A stretch of 38,132 bases of DNA from Rhodospirillaceae bacterium. Its GTDB lineage: Bacteria; Pseudomonadota; Alphaproteobacteria; GCA-2731375. The stretch is taken from NCBI GenBank assembly GCA_002731375.1, contig PCBT01000012.1, forward strand, positions 113,203-151,334. Direction: 5' to 3'. Shown here piece after piece: positions 31,265 through 38,132 of the stretch. Position numbers and translations under genes: made by a program. The stretch's first letter is position 1. Each line of letters opens with the position of its first letter. The notes below the pieces were generated by a model. It saw only the letters and a program-made list of their open reading frames with translations. It had not been told where the DNA came from and searched no databases.

Positions 31265-33607
31265 ATGCCAACCGTCGCACCAATATCCCAGCAAATCTGG
31301 GACATGAAATACCGTCTCAAAGGCGGCGGCGGACAGTGGGTGGACGATACCATCGAGGATAGCTGGGCCAGGGTCGCGGGCGCCCTGGCGGCAGCGGAAA
31401 CGCAGCCCGAGCACTGGAATGTCCCATTTTTTGAAGCCTTGGAGGATTTCAAGTTTCTGCCCGCCGGGCGCATCCTGGCGGGTGCCGGTGCCGGGCGCAA
31501 TGTTACCTTGTTCAATTGTTTCGTTATGGGAACGATCCCGGATGATATGTCCGGAATCTTTGAAAATCTGCGCGAAGCAGCCCTGACCATGCAACAGGGC
31601 GGCGGCATTGGCTATGATTTCTCTACCCTGCGGCCCAGAGGCGCGCCGGTCCGGGGCGTTGGCGCGGACGCCTCCGGGCCGTTGACGTTCATGGATGTCT
31701 GGGACGCCATGTGCCGCACTATTATGTCAGCGGGCCATCGCCGGGGCGCCATGATGGCGACCCTGCGCTGCGATCATCCCGATATTGAGGCCTTTATCGA
31801 GGCCAAGCAAGATCCCGGCCGTCTGCGTATGTTCAATCTATCGGTTCTGGTTACCGACGATTTCCTGGAGGCGGTGAAGGATGATACGCCGTGGGAACTG
31901 CGCTTCGCGGGCCGCACCTACCGCAGTGTGCGGGCGAGGGAATTGTGGGACTGCATCATGCGGGCTACCTATGCCTATGCCGAACCCGGTGTGATCTTCA
32001 TCGACCGCATCAACAAGCGCAATAATTTAGCGTATTGTGAGCAAATTAATTCAACTAACCCATGCGGCGAACAACCACTACCTCCCTATGGGGCCTGTTT
32101 GCTGGGCTCAGTCAATCTGGCCCGGCTGGTGCGGGATCCGTTTGGTTCGGATGCAGCACTTGATATGGACGCTCTGCGCCGTCTGGTCCGAACCTCGGTC
32201 CGCATGCTGGACAATGCCGTCGACATCTCCAACTTCCCCTTGCCAGAGCAGGCTAACGAGGCACGGGCCAAGCGGCGCATTGGTCTTGGCGTTACTGGGC
32301 TGGCGGATGCCTTGATCTTTTGCAAGCTGCGTTACGGCTCGGCTCAGGCGGTGACGCTGACCGAAACCTGGCTGGCGGAGGTGCGCCGGTCGGCCTATTT
32401 AGCCAGTGTGGAACTGGCTAGTGAAAAAGGCGCCTTCCCCCTGTTCGAGGCGGAGGCATATCTGGCCGGCGATAGCGTCCTGGAACTGGATGAAGAGGTG
32501 CGCGCGGCCATCGCCGAACATGGTATCCGCAACGCGCTTTTGACCTCCATCGCGCCGACTGGAACCATTTCGATCTTCGCCGACAATATCTCCTCCGGTC
32601 TGGAACCGGTGTTCGCCTTTACCTACCGCCGCCACGTCACCATGCCCGATGGCGGCCGGCGGGAGGAAACGGTCTCCGACTATGCCTATCGTCAATTCCG
32701 GGCCCAATTCGGCGAGACGGCGCAACTGCCCGATTATTTTGTCACCGCCACCGCCCTGGCACCGTCCGACCACGTGGCCATGCAGGCAGCGGTGCAGAAA
32801 TACGTTGATGCCTCGATCTCGAAGACCATCAATTTGCCCGAGGATATTTCGTTCGAGGCCTTCAAGAACGTTTACATGCAGGCCTATGACCAGGGCTGCA
32901 AGGGCTGCACCACGTACCGTCCCAACGAAATCACCGGCGCGGTGCTGGAGAGCGATGAAGCGGCCAAACCCAGTTTGCCGGCGGAACCGGAATTGCCCCT
33001 GGTCCAGCCCGAGGCCAAGCCGCGCGACGAACTGGATGCGGGCGGCGTGGTCTATATGACCCAGCCCCTGGACCGTCCTGGCGCGCTGCCCGGCCAGACT
33101 TACAAGATCAAGTGGCCGGAAAGCGATCACAGCATCTATATCACCATCAATGACGTGATTCAAGACGGCCGCCGCCGCCCGTTCGAGGTTTTCATCAACT
33201 CCAAGAACGTTGACCATTTTGCCTGGACCGTGGCCCTGACTCGGATGATCTCCGCCGTCTTCCGCCGGGGCGGAGATGTCTCCTTCGTGGTCGAAGAGCT
33301 AAAGGCGGTGTTCGATCCGCGCGGTGGATACTGGGTCGAGGGTCGCTATATTCCCTCCTTGCTGGCCGCTATTGGTGAAATCATTGAGCGCCATATGGTC
33401 GCCATTGGCTTCATGGCCAATCCCAATGCGGACCCTGAGACGGACGAGGCCATAATCGCGCTGCCGGCGGGAGGCGGCACCCAGGCCGATGATGCAACTG
33501 GCGATACCTCCCGTCTGCGTGGTTGTCCTAAATGCGGCACACCGGGCCTGATCCGACAGGAAGGCTGCGAAACCTGCGTCTTCTGCGGCTATTCCAAGTG
33601 CGGCTAG
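31265..33607 (+). CDS. nrdJ: Adenosylcobalamin-dependent (class II) ribonucleotide reductase
   Basis: This enzyme reduces ribonucleotides to deoxyribonucleotides using adenosylcobalamin, with no oxygen needed. Key residues by spacing to Thermotoga NrdJ: thiyl-radical Cys C267 in NPCGEQPL, Asn 265 and Glu 269 beside it, redox pair C85 (LFNCFVMG) and C278 (GACLLGS), the same 11-residue spacing. The phosphate-binding loop is SIAPTGTISIFAD. After residue 600 comes a TSCPD-type domain, and the C-terminus has CPKCG and CVFCGYSKCG cysteine pairs that may shuttle electrons or bind zinc. At 780 aa it is a medium-length form. The start has AGAGG before it. Codons 253-274 are unusual (see findings). Confidence 0.95.
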   Translation: MPTVAPISQQIWDMKYRLKGGGGQWVDDTIEDSWARVAGALAAAETQPEHWNVPFFEALEDFKFLPAGRILAGAGAGRNVTLFNCFVMGTIPDDMSGIFENLREAALTMQQGGGIGYDFSTLRPRGAPVRGVGADASGPLTFMDVWDAMCRTIMSAGHRRGAMMATLRCDHPDIEAFIEAKQDPGRLRMFNLSVLVTDDFLEAVKDDTPWELRFAGRTYRSVRARELWDCIMRATYAYAEPGVIFIDRINKRNNLAYCEQINSTNPCGEQPLPPYGACLLGSVNLARLVRDPFGSDAALDMDALRRLVRTSVRMLDNAVDISNFPLPEQANEARAKRRIGLGVTGLADALIFCKLRYGSAQAVTLTETWLAEVRRSAYLASVELASEKGAFPLFEAEAYLAGDSVLELDEEVRAAIAEHGIRNALLTSIAPTGTISIFADNISSGLEPVFAFTYRRHVTMPDGGRREETVSDYAYRQFRAQFGETAQLPDYFVTATALAPSDHVAMQAAVQKYVDASISKTINLPEDISFEAFKNVYMQAYDQGCKGCTTYRPNEITGAVLESDEAAKPSLPAEPELPLVQPEAKPRDELDAGGVVYMTQPLDRPGALPGQTYKIKWPESDHSIYITINDVIQDGRRRPFEVFINSKNVDHFAWTVALTRMISAVFRRGGDVSFVVEELKAVFDPRGGYWVEGRYIPSLLAAIGEIIERHMVAIGFMANPNADPETDEAIIALPAGGGTQADDATGDTSRLRGCPKCGTPGLIRQEGCETCVFCGYSKCG

Positions 33608-33727
33608 CGCGGCCGCGAACAATTGATGATCTTGCCCGCCGGTGATATCGAAGGCATGAAAAAGTAATTGGCTGAAACCTGCATCTGGCGGTTCGGAGCC
33701 TAATTGAAAACCCTGGGAGTAAGAAGC

Positions 33728-34459
33728 ATGAGTGCAAGTTTTGATTTTTCCGGCAAGACTGTTCTGGTCACGGGCGGCTCCAGCGGTATCGGCCTGTCTA
33801 TCGCTCAGGGTTTTCGCGACGCGGGCGCCCAGGTGACCATCACCGGCACCAGGGACGGGATCGGCGATTATCCCGATGATCTCTCTAGCTTCACCTATCA
33901 TCAGGTCAACATGCTGGATGTTCCGGCGGTCGAGGCCCTGGCGGATGGCGTCGAACAACTGGATGTGCTGGTCAACAACGCCGGCACCACGTTTCGTGGC
34001 CAGGCTGCCCTGGAGCCGGAGAATTTCGAGGCGACCATCGAAATCAACCTGAATTCGGTCTACCGCCTCTCGCACCATTTGCAACCGCTACTCAAGGCCT
34101 CGGGCGGCTCGATCATCAACATCGCCTCGATGACCTCGTATTTCGGCTCGCCGCGGGGCCCGGGCTATGGCGCCTCGAAATCGGCAATCCTGCAAATGAC
34201 CATGAGCCTGGCCGCGCTCTGGGCTAAGGACGGTGTTCGCGTCAATGCCATCGCGCCGGGCTGGATTTCCACCAAGCTGACGGCGCCGATCCAGGATATG
34301 TCGGAAATTGCCGATCCGATCCTGCAACGCACGCCGATGGGCCGCTGGGGCGAACCCGGCGAGATGATCGGCACCGCGCTGTTCCTGGCCTCCGCCAACG
34401 CCGCCGGTTTCATCACCGGGGTCACCATCCCCGTCGATGGTGGTTACTGCACCCTGTAG
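33728..34459 (+). CDS. Short-chain dehydrogenase/reductase (classical SDR)
   Basis: A 243-aa NAD(P)-dependent SDR with all standard motifs: TGGSSGIGLSIA, NNAGTTFRG, IINIASMTSYF with the Ser, GYGASKSAIL with the YxxxK pair, and the closing TIPVDGGYCTL. Substrate unknown. Start ATG 33728 has GGGAG in front; the longer frame from 33704 does not. The serine hydrolase gene begins 13 bases after its stop with its own ribosome site, so the two are one operon. Confidence 0.92.
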   Translation: MSASFDFSGKTVLVTGGSSGIGLSIAQGFRDAGAQVTITGTRDGIGDYPDDLSSFTYHQVNMLDVPAVEALADGVEQLDVLVNNAGTTFRGQAALEPENFEATIEINLNSVYRLSHHLQPLLKASGGSIINIASMTSYFGSPRGPGYGASKSAILQMTMSLAALWAKDGVRVNAIAPGWISTKLTAPIQDMSEIADPILQRTPMGRWGEPGEMIGTALFLASANAAGFITGVTIPVDGGYCTL

Positions 34460-34472
34460 AAGGAGTTCAAGC

Positions 34473-35693
34473 ATGCTCGTCAGCGCAAAACCCGAAGATG
34501 TCGGCCTGTCCAGCGAGCGGCTGGACCGCATCCGCCCGTGGATCGACGGCTACATTGATGCCGGCAAGCTGCCCGGTGCCCTGGTGCTGGTGGCCCGCCA
34601 TGGCCGGGTGGCCTATTGCCTGACGAGGGGTCTACGCGACCGCGAAACTGGCTTGGCGGTGGAGGAAGATACGATTTTTCGCTTCTACTCCATGACCAAG
34701 CCCATAACCTCTGTCGGCATCATGATGCTGTACGAACAAGGGCTGTTTCAGCTCGATGACCCCATAGCGCGTTATCTGCCGGAATTCGCCGAGATGCAGG
34801 TCTATGTCTCGGGTCAGGGTGCGGACACGGTGCTGGAGCCAGCGCGGCAACAAATTACCTTTCGCCATCTGCTGACCCATACCGCCGGTCTGACCTATGG
34901 CAACAGGGGGCAAACGCCGGTCGAGGCGGCCTACCGCGCCAACGGCGTCAATTTCGCCGACCGTCAGAGCAACCTGGCGGAAACCGCCAGCAAACTGGCC
35001 GATCAACCGCTTCTCTGTCATCCGGGCGAGGAATGGAATTATTCCGTCAGTACGGATCTTCTGGGCCGCCTGACGGAGGTGATTTCCGGCCAGCCGCTGG
35101 ATGAATTTTTCCAGCAGCATATTCTGAGGCCTCTGGGCATGGTGGATACCTCTTTCGCCATCGCACTCGAAAAAGAAGACCGCTTTGCCGCCAATTACGA
35201 GCACACGGCAGACGACGGGTTGGCGCTGGCCGATGCGCCCAACGACAGCGTCTACCGTAAAGTCACGCTGTTTTCGGGCGGCGGCGGTCTTACGTCGACG
35301 GCGGGCGACTATCACCGTTTTACCCAGATGCTAAGAGGCAAGGGTGCGCTCGACGGCGTGCGCCTGTTGGGCCGCAAGACCGTGGAGTACATGTCCGAGA
35401 ATCATCTGCCCAACAATGGCGATCTGACCTCCATGGGTCAGCCGGTGCATTCGGAAACATCCTATGACGGCATCGGTTTCGGCCTGGGTTTCTCCGTCAT
35501 GCTGGACCCGGCCAAGGCACAGGTTATTGGGTCGCCCGGCGAACACGCCTGGGGTGGGGCGGCGAGTACCGCCTTCTGGATCGACCCGATGGAAGACATG
35601 AGCGTGATCTTTCTGACCCAGTTGATGCCCTCGTCCACCTATCCCCTGCGCCGTGAATTGCGCGTTCTGACCTATCAGGCCTTGATCGAATAG
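34473..35693 (+). CDS. Serine hydrolase of the beta-lactamase/esterase family
   Basis: A 406-aa class C-type serine hydrolase. The nucleophile motif is S73-M-T-K76 (FYSMTKPITS), and the second motif is Y190-S-V in EEWNYSVSTDLLG. The third region is EHAWGGAAST. These proteins act as esterases, D-aminopeptidases or transpeptidase-like enzymes; true beta-lactamase activity should not be assumed. No clear signal peptide is seen, so it is probably cytoplasmic. Start ATG 34473 has AAGGAG seven bases upstream, just after the SDR stop. It converges with the amidase gene across 7 bases. Confidence 0.9.
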   Translation: MLVSAKPEDVGLSSERLDRIRPWIDGYIDAGKLPGALVLVARHGRVAYCLTRGLRDRETGLAVEEDTIFRFYSMTKPITSVGIMMLYEQGLFQLDDPIARYLPEFAEMQVYVSGQGADTVLEPARQQITFRHLLTHTAGLTYGNRGQTPVEAAYRANGVNFADRQSNLAETASKLADQPLLCHPGEEWNYSVSTDLLGRLTEVISGQPLDEFFQQHILRPLGMVDTSFAIALEKEDRFAANYEHTADDGLALADAPNDSVYRKVTLFSGGGGLTSTAGDYHRFTQMLRGKGALDGVRLLGRKTVEYMSENHLPNNGDLTSMGQPVHSETSYDGIGFGLGFSVMLDPAKAQVIGSPGEHAWGGAASTAFWIDPMEDMSVIFLTQLMPSSTYPLRRELRVLTYQALIE

Positions 35694-35700
35694 GATTTTC

Positions 35701-37107
35701 TTACCAACCTGGAGGATGCATGCGGTGCCAATCCGTGGCGCTTTCAAAGGCGGCGCCGGCCTGCACCAGCATTGGCTCGGCCAAGGGATGGCCAACGAAT
35801 TGCAGCGATAGGGGCAGGCCTAGTTCGGACAAACCACAGGGCAGTGAAATGGTCGGTAGGCCGGCATAGTCCATGGGCACGGTAAAGCGAGTTTGCCAGG
35901 GGTCGCGCTCGGGAATGGGACCGTACGAGATCTCGGGCGTGACCGGAAAGGCCTCTTGCGCCGTGGAAGGGCAAGCCAGCAGATCAATATCCTGCATCGT
36001 CCGGCGCATAGCACCTTCGCAGGCGGCGCGCAGATTGTTGGCATGGGCATAATCAGCGGCGGAAAATGAGTTGCCCCGTGCCAGCCATTCCCTGAACCAG
36101 GGTCCATATTCGGCGGCCCGGTCGGGATAGGTCGCGCGGTGTGCGTCGGCCGCCTCCGCCGTGCATATGACGGGCCATCCCGCCAAGAATTCTCTTAGTT
36201 TTTCCGGCATCGTGACTTCAATGATCTCGGCCCCAAGCTTGGCCATGACCTCCACCGAGGCCGCGATTGCGGCGGCAAAATCCGGCGCTATGTCCTTGCT
36301 GGCATAGCGTTCGTCCCAGCCGATGCGCAGACCCTTCGCGCCCACCTCAAGTCCGACCAGCATATCGGGCACCGGGGCAACCAGGGTGGTGGGATCGTCA
36401 GGGTCCAGTCCGGAAATAGCCTGCATGACGATGCCGGCATCCGCGCTGCTGCGCGTCAGAGGGCCCACGTGATCAAGCGATTGCGCCAGATCCAGCACCC
36501 CATGGCGGCTGACCCGGCCCCAGGTCGGCTTCAAACCCACTGTGCCACAGGCGGCAGCGGGATGGCGGATCGAACCGCCGGTGTCACTGCCCAGGGTGGC
36601 AAAGGCCAGGCCGGCCGCCGTCGCCGCACCCGAACCAGAGGACGATGCGCCGGACCAATGGCTCTCTTTCCACGGATTTTCCGGCACATCAAAGGCCGGG
36701 TTATAGCCGGCCATGGCGCCCTCGGTCAGGTTAAGCTTGCCCAGCAGCACCGCGCCCGCCTCGCGAAACCGCCGCACCACCGTGGCATCGAAATCAGGCA
36801 CATGATCCGCCAGCACGGCACAGCCGCCCATGGTGCGGACACCCTTGGTATAACAAAGGTCTTTCACGGCGATGGGAATGCCATGGAGTGGACCCCGATG
36901 ACGTCCGGCGGCAATTTCCGCCTCCGCCGTCCGGGCCTCGGCCAAGGCGCTCTCGGCCGTCACCGTGGCATAGGATTTCAGCTTTCCGTCCAGCGCCTCA
37001 ATGCGCGCCAATAATGTTTCGGTCAATGTTACTGGTGAAAGATCACCTGATTTGATTTGGCTGGAAAGGCCCAGGATGGTTTGGTAGTGCAGATCATCAG
37101 TCATCAT
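35701..37107 (-). CDS. Amidase-signature family hydrolase
   Basis: A 468-aa amidase-signature enzyme. The Ser-cisSer-Lys triad is visible as K82 (IAVKDLCY), S155 (GASSSGSGAA) and S179 (GSDTGGSIR), with the spacing of known members (24 residues between the two Ser). The sequence resembles both GatA-like and free amidases. No gatB/gatC are next to it, so a catabolic amidase is more likely. It may work with the nearby SDR and serine hydrolase, which is inference. Start: ATG 37107 (GGAG four bases upstream) or ATG 37104 (seven bases). Confidence 0.92.
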   Translation of the reverse strand: MMTDDLHYQTILGLSSQIKSGDLSPVTLTETLLARIEALDGKLKSYATVTAESALAEARTAEAEIAAGRHRGPLHGIPIAVKDLCYTKGVRTMGGCAVLADHVPDFDATVVRRFREAGAVLLGKLNLTEGAMAGYNPAFDVPENPWKESHWSGASSSGSGAATAAGLAFATLGSDTGGSIRHPAAACGTVGLKPTWGRVSRHGVLDLAQSLDHVGPLTRSSADAGIVMQAISGLDPDDPTTLVAPVPDMLVGLEVGAKGLRIGWDERYASKDIAPDFAAAIAASVEVMAKLGAEIIEVTMPEKLREFLAGWPVICTAEAADAHRATYPDRAAEYGPWFREWLARGNSFSAADYAHANNLRAACEGAMRRTMQDIDLLACPSTAQEAFPVTPEISYGPIPERDPWQTRFTVPMDYAGLPTISLPCGLSELGLPLSLQFVGHPLAEPMLVQAGAAFESATDWHRMHPPGW

Positions 37108-37183
37108 CAAACTCCAACTAGTGCCACGGCCATGGTTGCGGCCTGGGCTATTTTTCGACCAGCACCCAAACCCTGCGCTAAGG

Positions 37184-37330
37184 CTACGCCGGAGGCGTCT
37201 CGATCAGCATGCCACGGCATTCAATATAGAACTGCGTAACATTGTCATCAGGGGCGGCAACTGCGCAAGCCTCGAAAACCTTGCAGGCGGCGGCAAAATC
37301 ACCTTCGCGGTAAAGCGCTAAGGATCGATT
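37184..37330 (-). pseudogene. Tail fragment resembling the C-terminal repeat of adenylate-cyclase-type proteins
   Basis: The minus strand encodes RSLALYREGDFAAACKVFE, then ACAVAAPDDNVTQFYIEC and RGMLIETPPA before a stop at 37184. This pattern (YR.GDFAAA...FE......PDD.......RC) is typical of the TPR-like tail of bacterial class III adenylate/guanylate cyclases. The frame has a stop directly upstream (37331-37333) and no start, so only the tail remains. It overlaps the end of the FIST-like fragment in another frame. Assignment by eye. Confidence 0.45.
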
Positions 37331-37550
37331 CTATTCCCGCGATCACCTGACCACCCGCCAAATCCAAGCCGGTGGAGGGGGCGAAGACCATATTGATGCT
37401 TGGGTTCTTGGCCCTTATTTCAGCTGCGACCCGCGCGCCCATTTTAGTGGAATTGCCGCCATTTAGGCCGTTGAAGGCGTGATCGACACATTCCAGGATC
37501 GCGGTTTTTGAATTGACAGCACTGGAGCTGCTGGAATGGAATTCGAGCAT
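37299..37550 (-). pseudogene. N-terminal fragment of a FIST-domain-like protein
   Basis: An 83-codon frame that begins at ATG 37550 with a strong GGGGGA seven bases upstream. The sequence MLEFHSSSSSAVNS, GARVAAEIRAKNPS, MVFAPSTGLDLAGGQVIAG, IESILSALP looks like the first part of a FIST N domain (a ligand-sensing domain: shS...., VlVFaS..yd...l..gi...l...pviG). A stop follows at ALPRR, where the strand leading to the Gly-rich motif should be. The start and ribosome site look intact while the C-terminal 80% is absent. The assignment rests on pattern and is moderate. Confidence 0.4.
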
Positions 37551-37710
37551 GACTATATCCCCCAACCAATCGGTTTGACCTTGAAATTCACCAAACGCCT
37601 AACGCTGGGAATGACTGAAATTGGTTGCCCAACCCGATGGTAAGCGGCGAAGGCCACATTATGCAAACTTTATGCGCGCGCCTTAGTCTCCGAACGTGGC
37701 CATTGCCAGT

Positions 37711-38132
37711 TTAGCCTTGCAATAATGGTCCGCCAAAAGCTGGTTCGCCAAAGGGCGTGGGCGGCAATTGCCAGGTGCCGGTCGCCGGCGGACGGACTTC
37801 CGGGTCCACATGCACATCAAGCAGCGCCGGCTTTCCGAAGGCGATGGCGGCTTCCAGCGCGCCCTTGAAATCATCGGGCTCGGTGACCGTGACGCCATGG
37901 ACGCCGCAGGACCGCGCCATTGCGGCGAAATCGGGATTGTAGGGCTGCTGGTTGTCGCCGCGATAGAAACCGGTGCCATGCTCCCGGCCCCCGAACATGC
38001 CGTACTGAATATCGCGGATCGCGCCCCAGGCAAAATTGTTCCAGACCACCCAGATGCAGGGAATATCGAATTCCACCGCCGTGCACAAAACGTGGGGCGT
38101 CATGGTGAAGCCGCCGTCGCCACAGATGGAGA
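37711..38132 (-). CDS. ThDP enzyme, C-terminal part only (5' end outside the window)
   Basis: The C-terminal 140 or so residues of a fourth ThDP enzyme of the acetolactate-synthase/glyoxylate-carboligase type. The frame is open to the window edge. The motif ICGDGGFTMTPHVL is followed by VVWNNFAWGAIRD, the standard GDG...NN cofactor block. The end is LLDVHVDPEVRPP...LLQG. The N-terminal domain with the activating Glu is beyond the window. Which 2-ketoacid it handles is not decided. Confidence 0.88.
   Translation of the reverse strand, partial: SICGDGGFTMTPHVLCTAVEFDIPCIWVVWNNFAWGAIRDIQYGMFGGREHGTGFYRGDNQQPYNPDFAAMARSCGVHGVTVTEPDDFKGALEAAIAFGKPALLDVHVDPEVRPPATGTWQLPPTPFGEPAFGGPLLQG

Noticed and set aside
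33608-33667. In-frame 19-codon stretch after the nrdJ TAG stop (possible readthrough)
   Set aside because: The protein already ends with the family's typical Cys-rich CGYSKCG. A short open stretch to the next stop is expected by chance, and no recoding signal is seen.
33299-34084. 261-codon minus-strand open frame over the end of nrdJ and the start of the SDR gene
   Set aside because: It is antisense to two well-supported genes and has no family likeness.

Overview
The window reads as part of a GC-rich alphaproteobacterial chromosome, most likely a Rhodospirillales-type organism. The reasons are strongly G/C-biased third codon positions, and a block that runs hpt, remnant of a CheY-like gene, zinc-ribbon protein (all minus strand), then ftsE, ftsX, ydcF-like, plsC and a B12-dependent ribonucleotide reductase (all plus strand). 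The assignment is by gene content and order only. No phage, transposase, integrase or CRISPR array was seen.

Layout. 1-4.3 kb: the 3' part of a polysaccharide deacetylase, a Bax-type glucosaminidase, an AT-richer gap of about 560 bp with short repeats, an Nfu iron-sulfur carrier and a complete Ada protein. 4.4-7.3 kb: a two-gene operon (VOC protein, enoyl-CoA hydratase) facing an MFS transporter. 7.4 kb: tRNA-Thr(CGU) with its own promoter. 7.6-16.4 kb: a first D-2-hydroxyacid dehydrogenase, an array of hairpins including a perfect 26-bp inverted repeat, then a tightly packed plus-strand operon (D-2-hydroxyacid dehydrogenase, ThDP enzyme, Gfo/Idh/MocA oxidoreductase, NeuA-like cytidylyltransferase). 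It is bracketed by two paralogous methyltransferase-fold proteins on the minus strand, with a nitrilase and a sulfotransferase nearby. 16.4-25.9 kb: an accessory catabolic region with a zinc alcohol dehydrogenase, a TIM-barrel isomerase, NIPSNAP and EthD proteins, two SDR-type enzymes, two ThDP enzymes and a DMT transporter. 26-33.6 kb: the housekeeping block. 33.7-38.1 kb: an SDR, a serine hydrolase, an amidase, two gene fragments and the C-terminal part of a fourth ThDP enzyme.

The genes make sense as small operons rather than one pathway. ftsE-ftsX-ydcF-plsC serve the cell envelope and division, and nrdJ makes deoxyribonucleotides. The accessory genes look like uptake and conversion of small organic acids, amides and CoA-linked compounds. 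The most coherent unexplained unit is 9467-13670, four genes joined by a 3-bp gap and two 4-bp overlaps; it looks like synthesis and CMP activation of an acidic, sugar-like molecule, with the product unknown.

Two places show decay by apparent deletion between genes of the same orientation. At 26.0-26.4 kb a truncated CheY that has also lost its phosphoacceptor Asp runs into the frameshifted tail of a flavoprotein dehydrogenase. At 37.2-37.55 kb the start of a FIST-like protein runs into the tail of what looks like an adenylate-cyclase-type protein.
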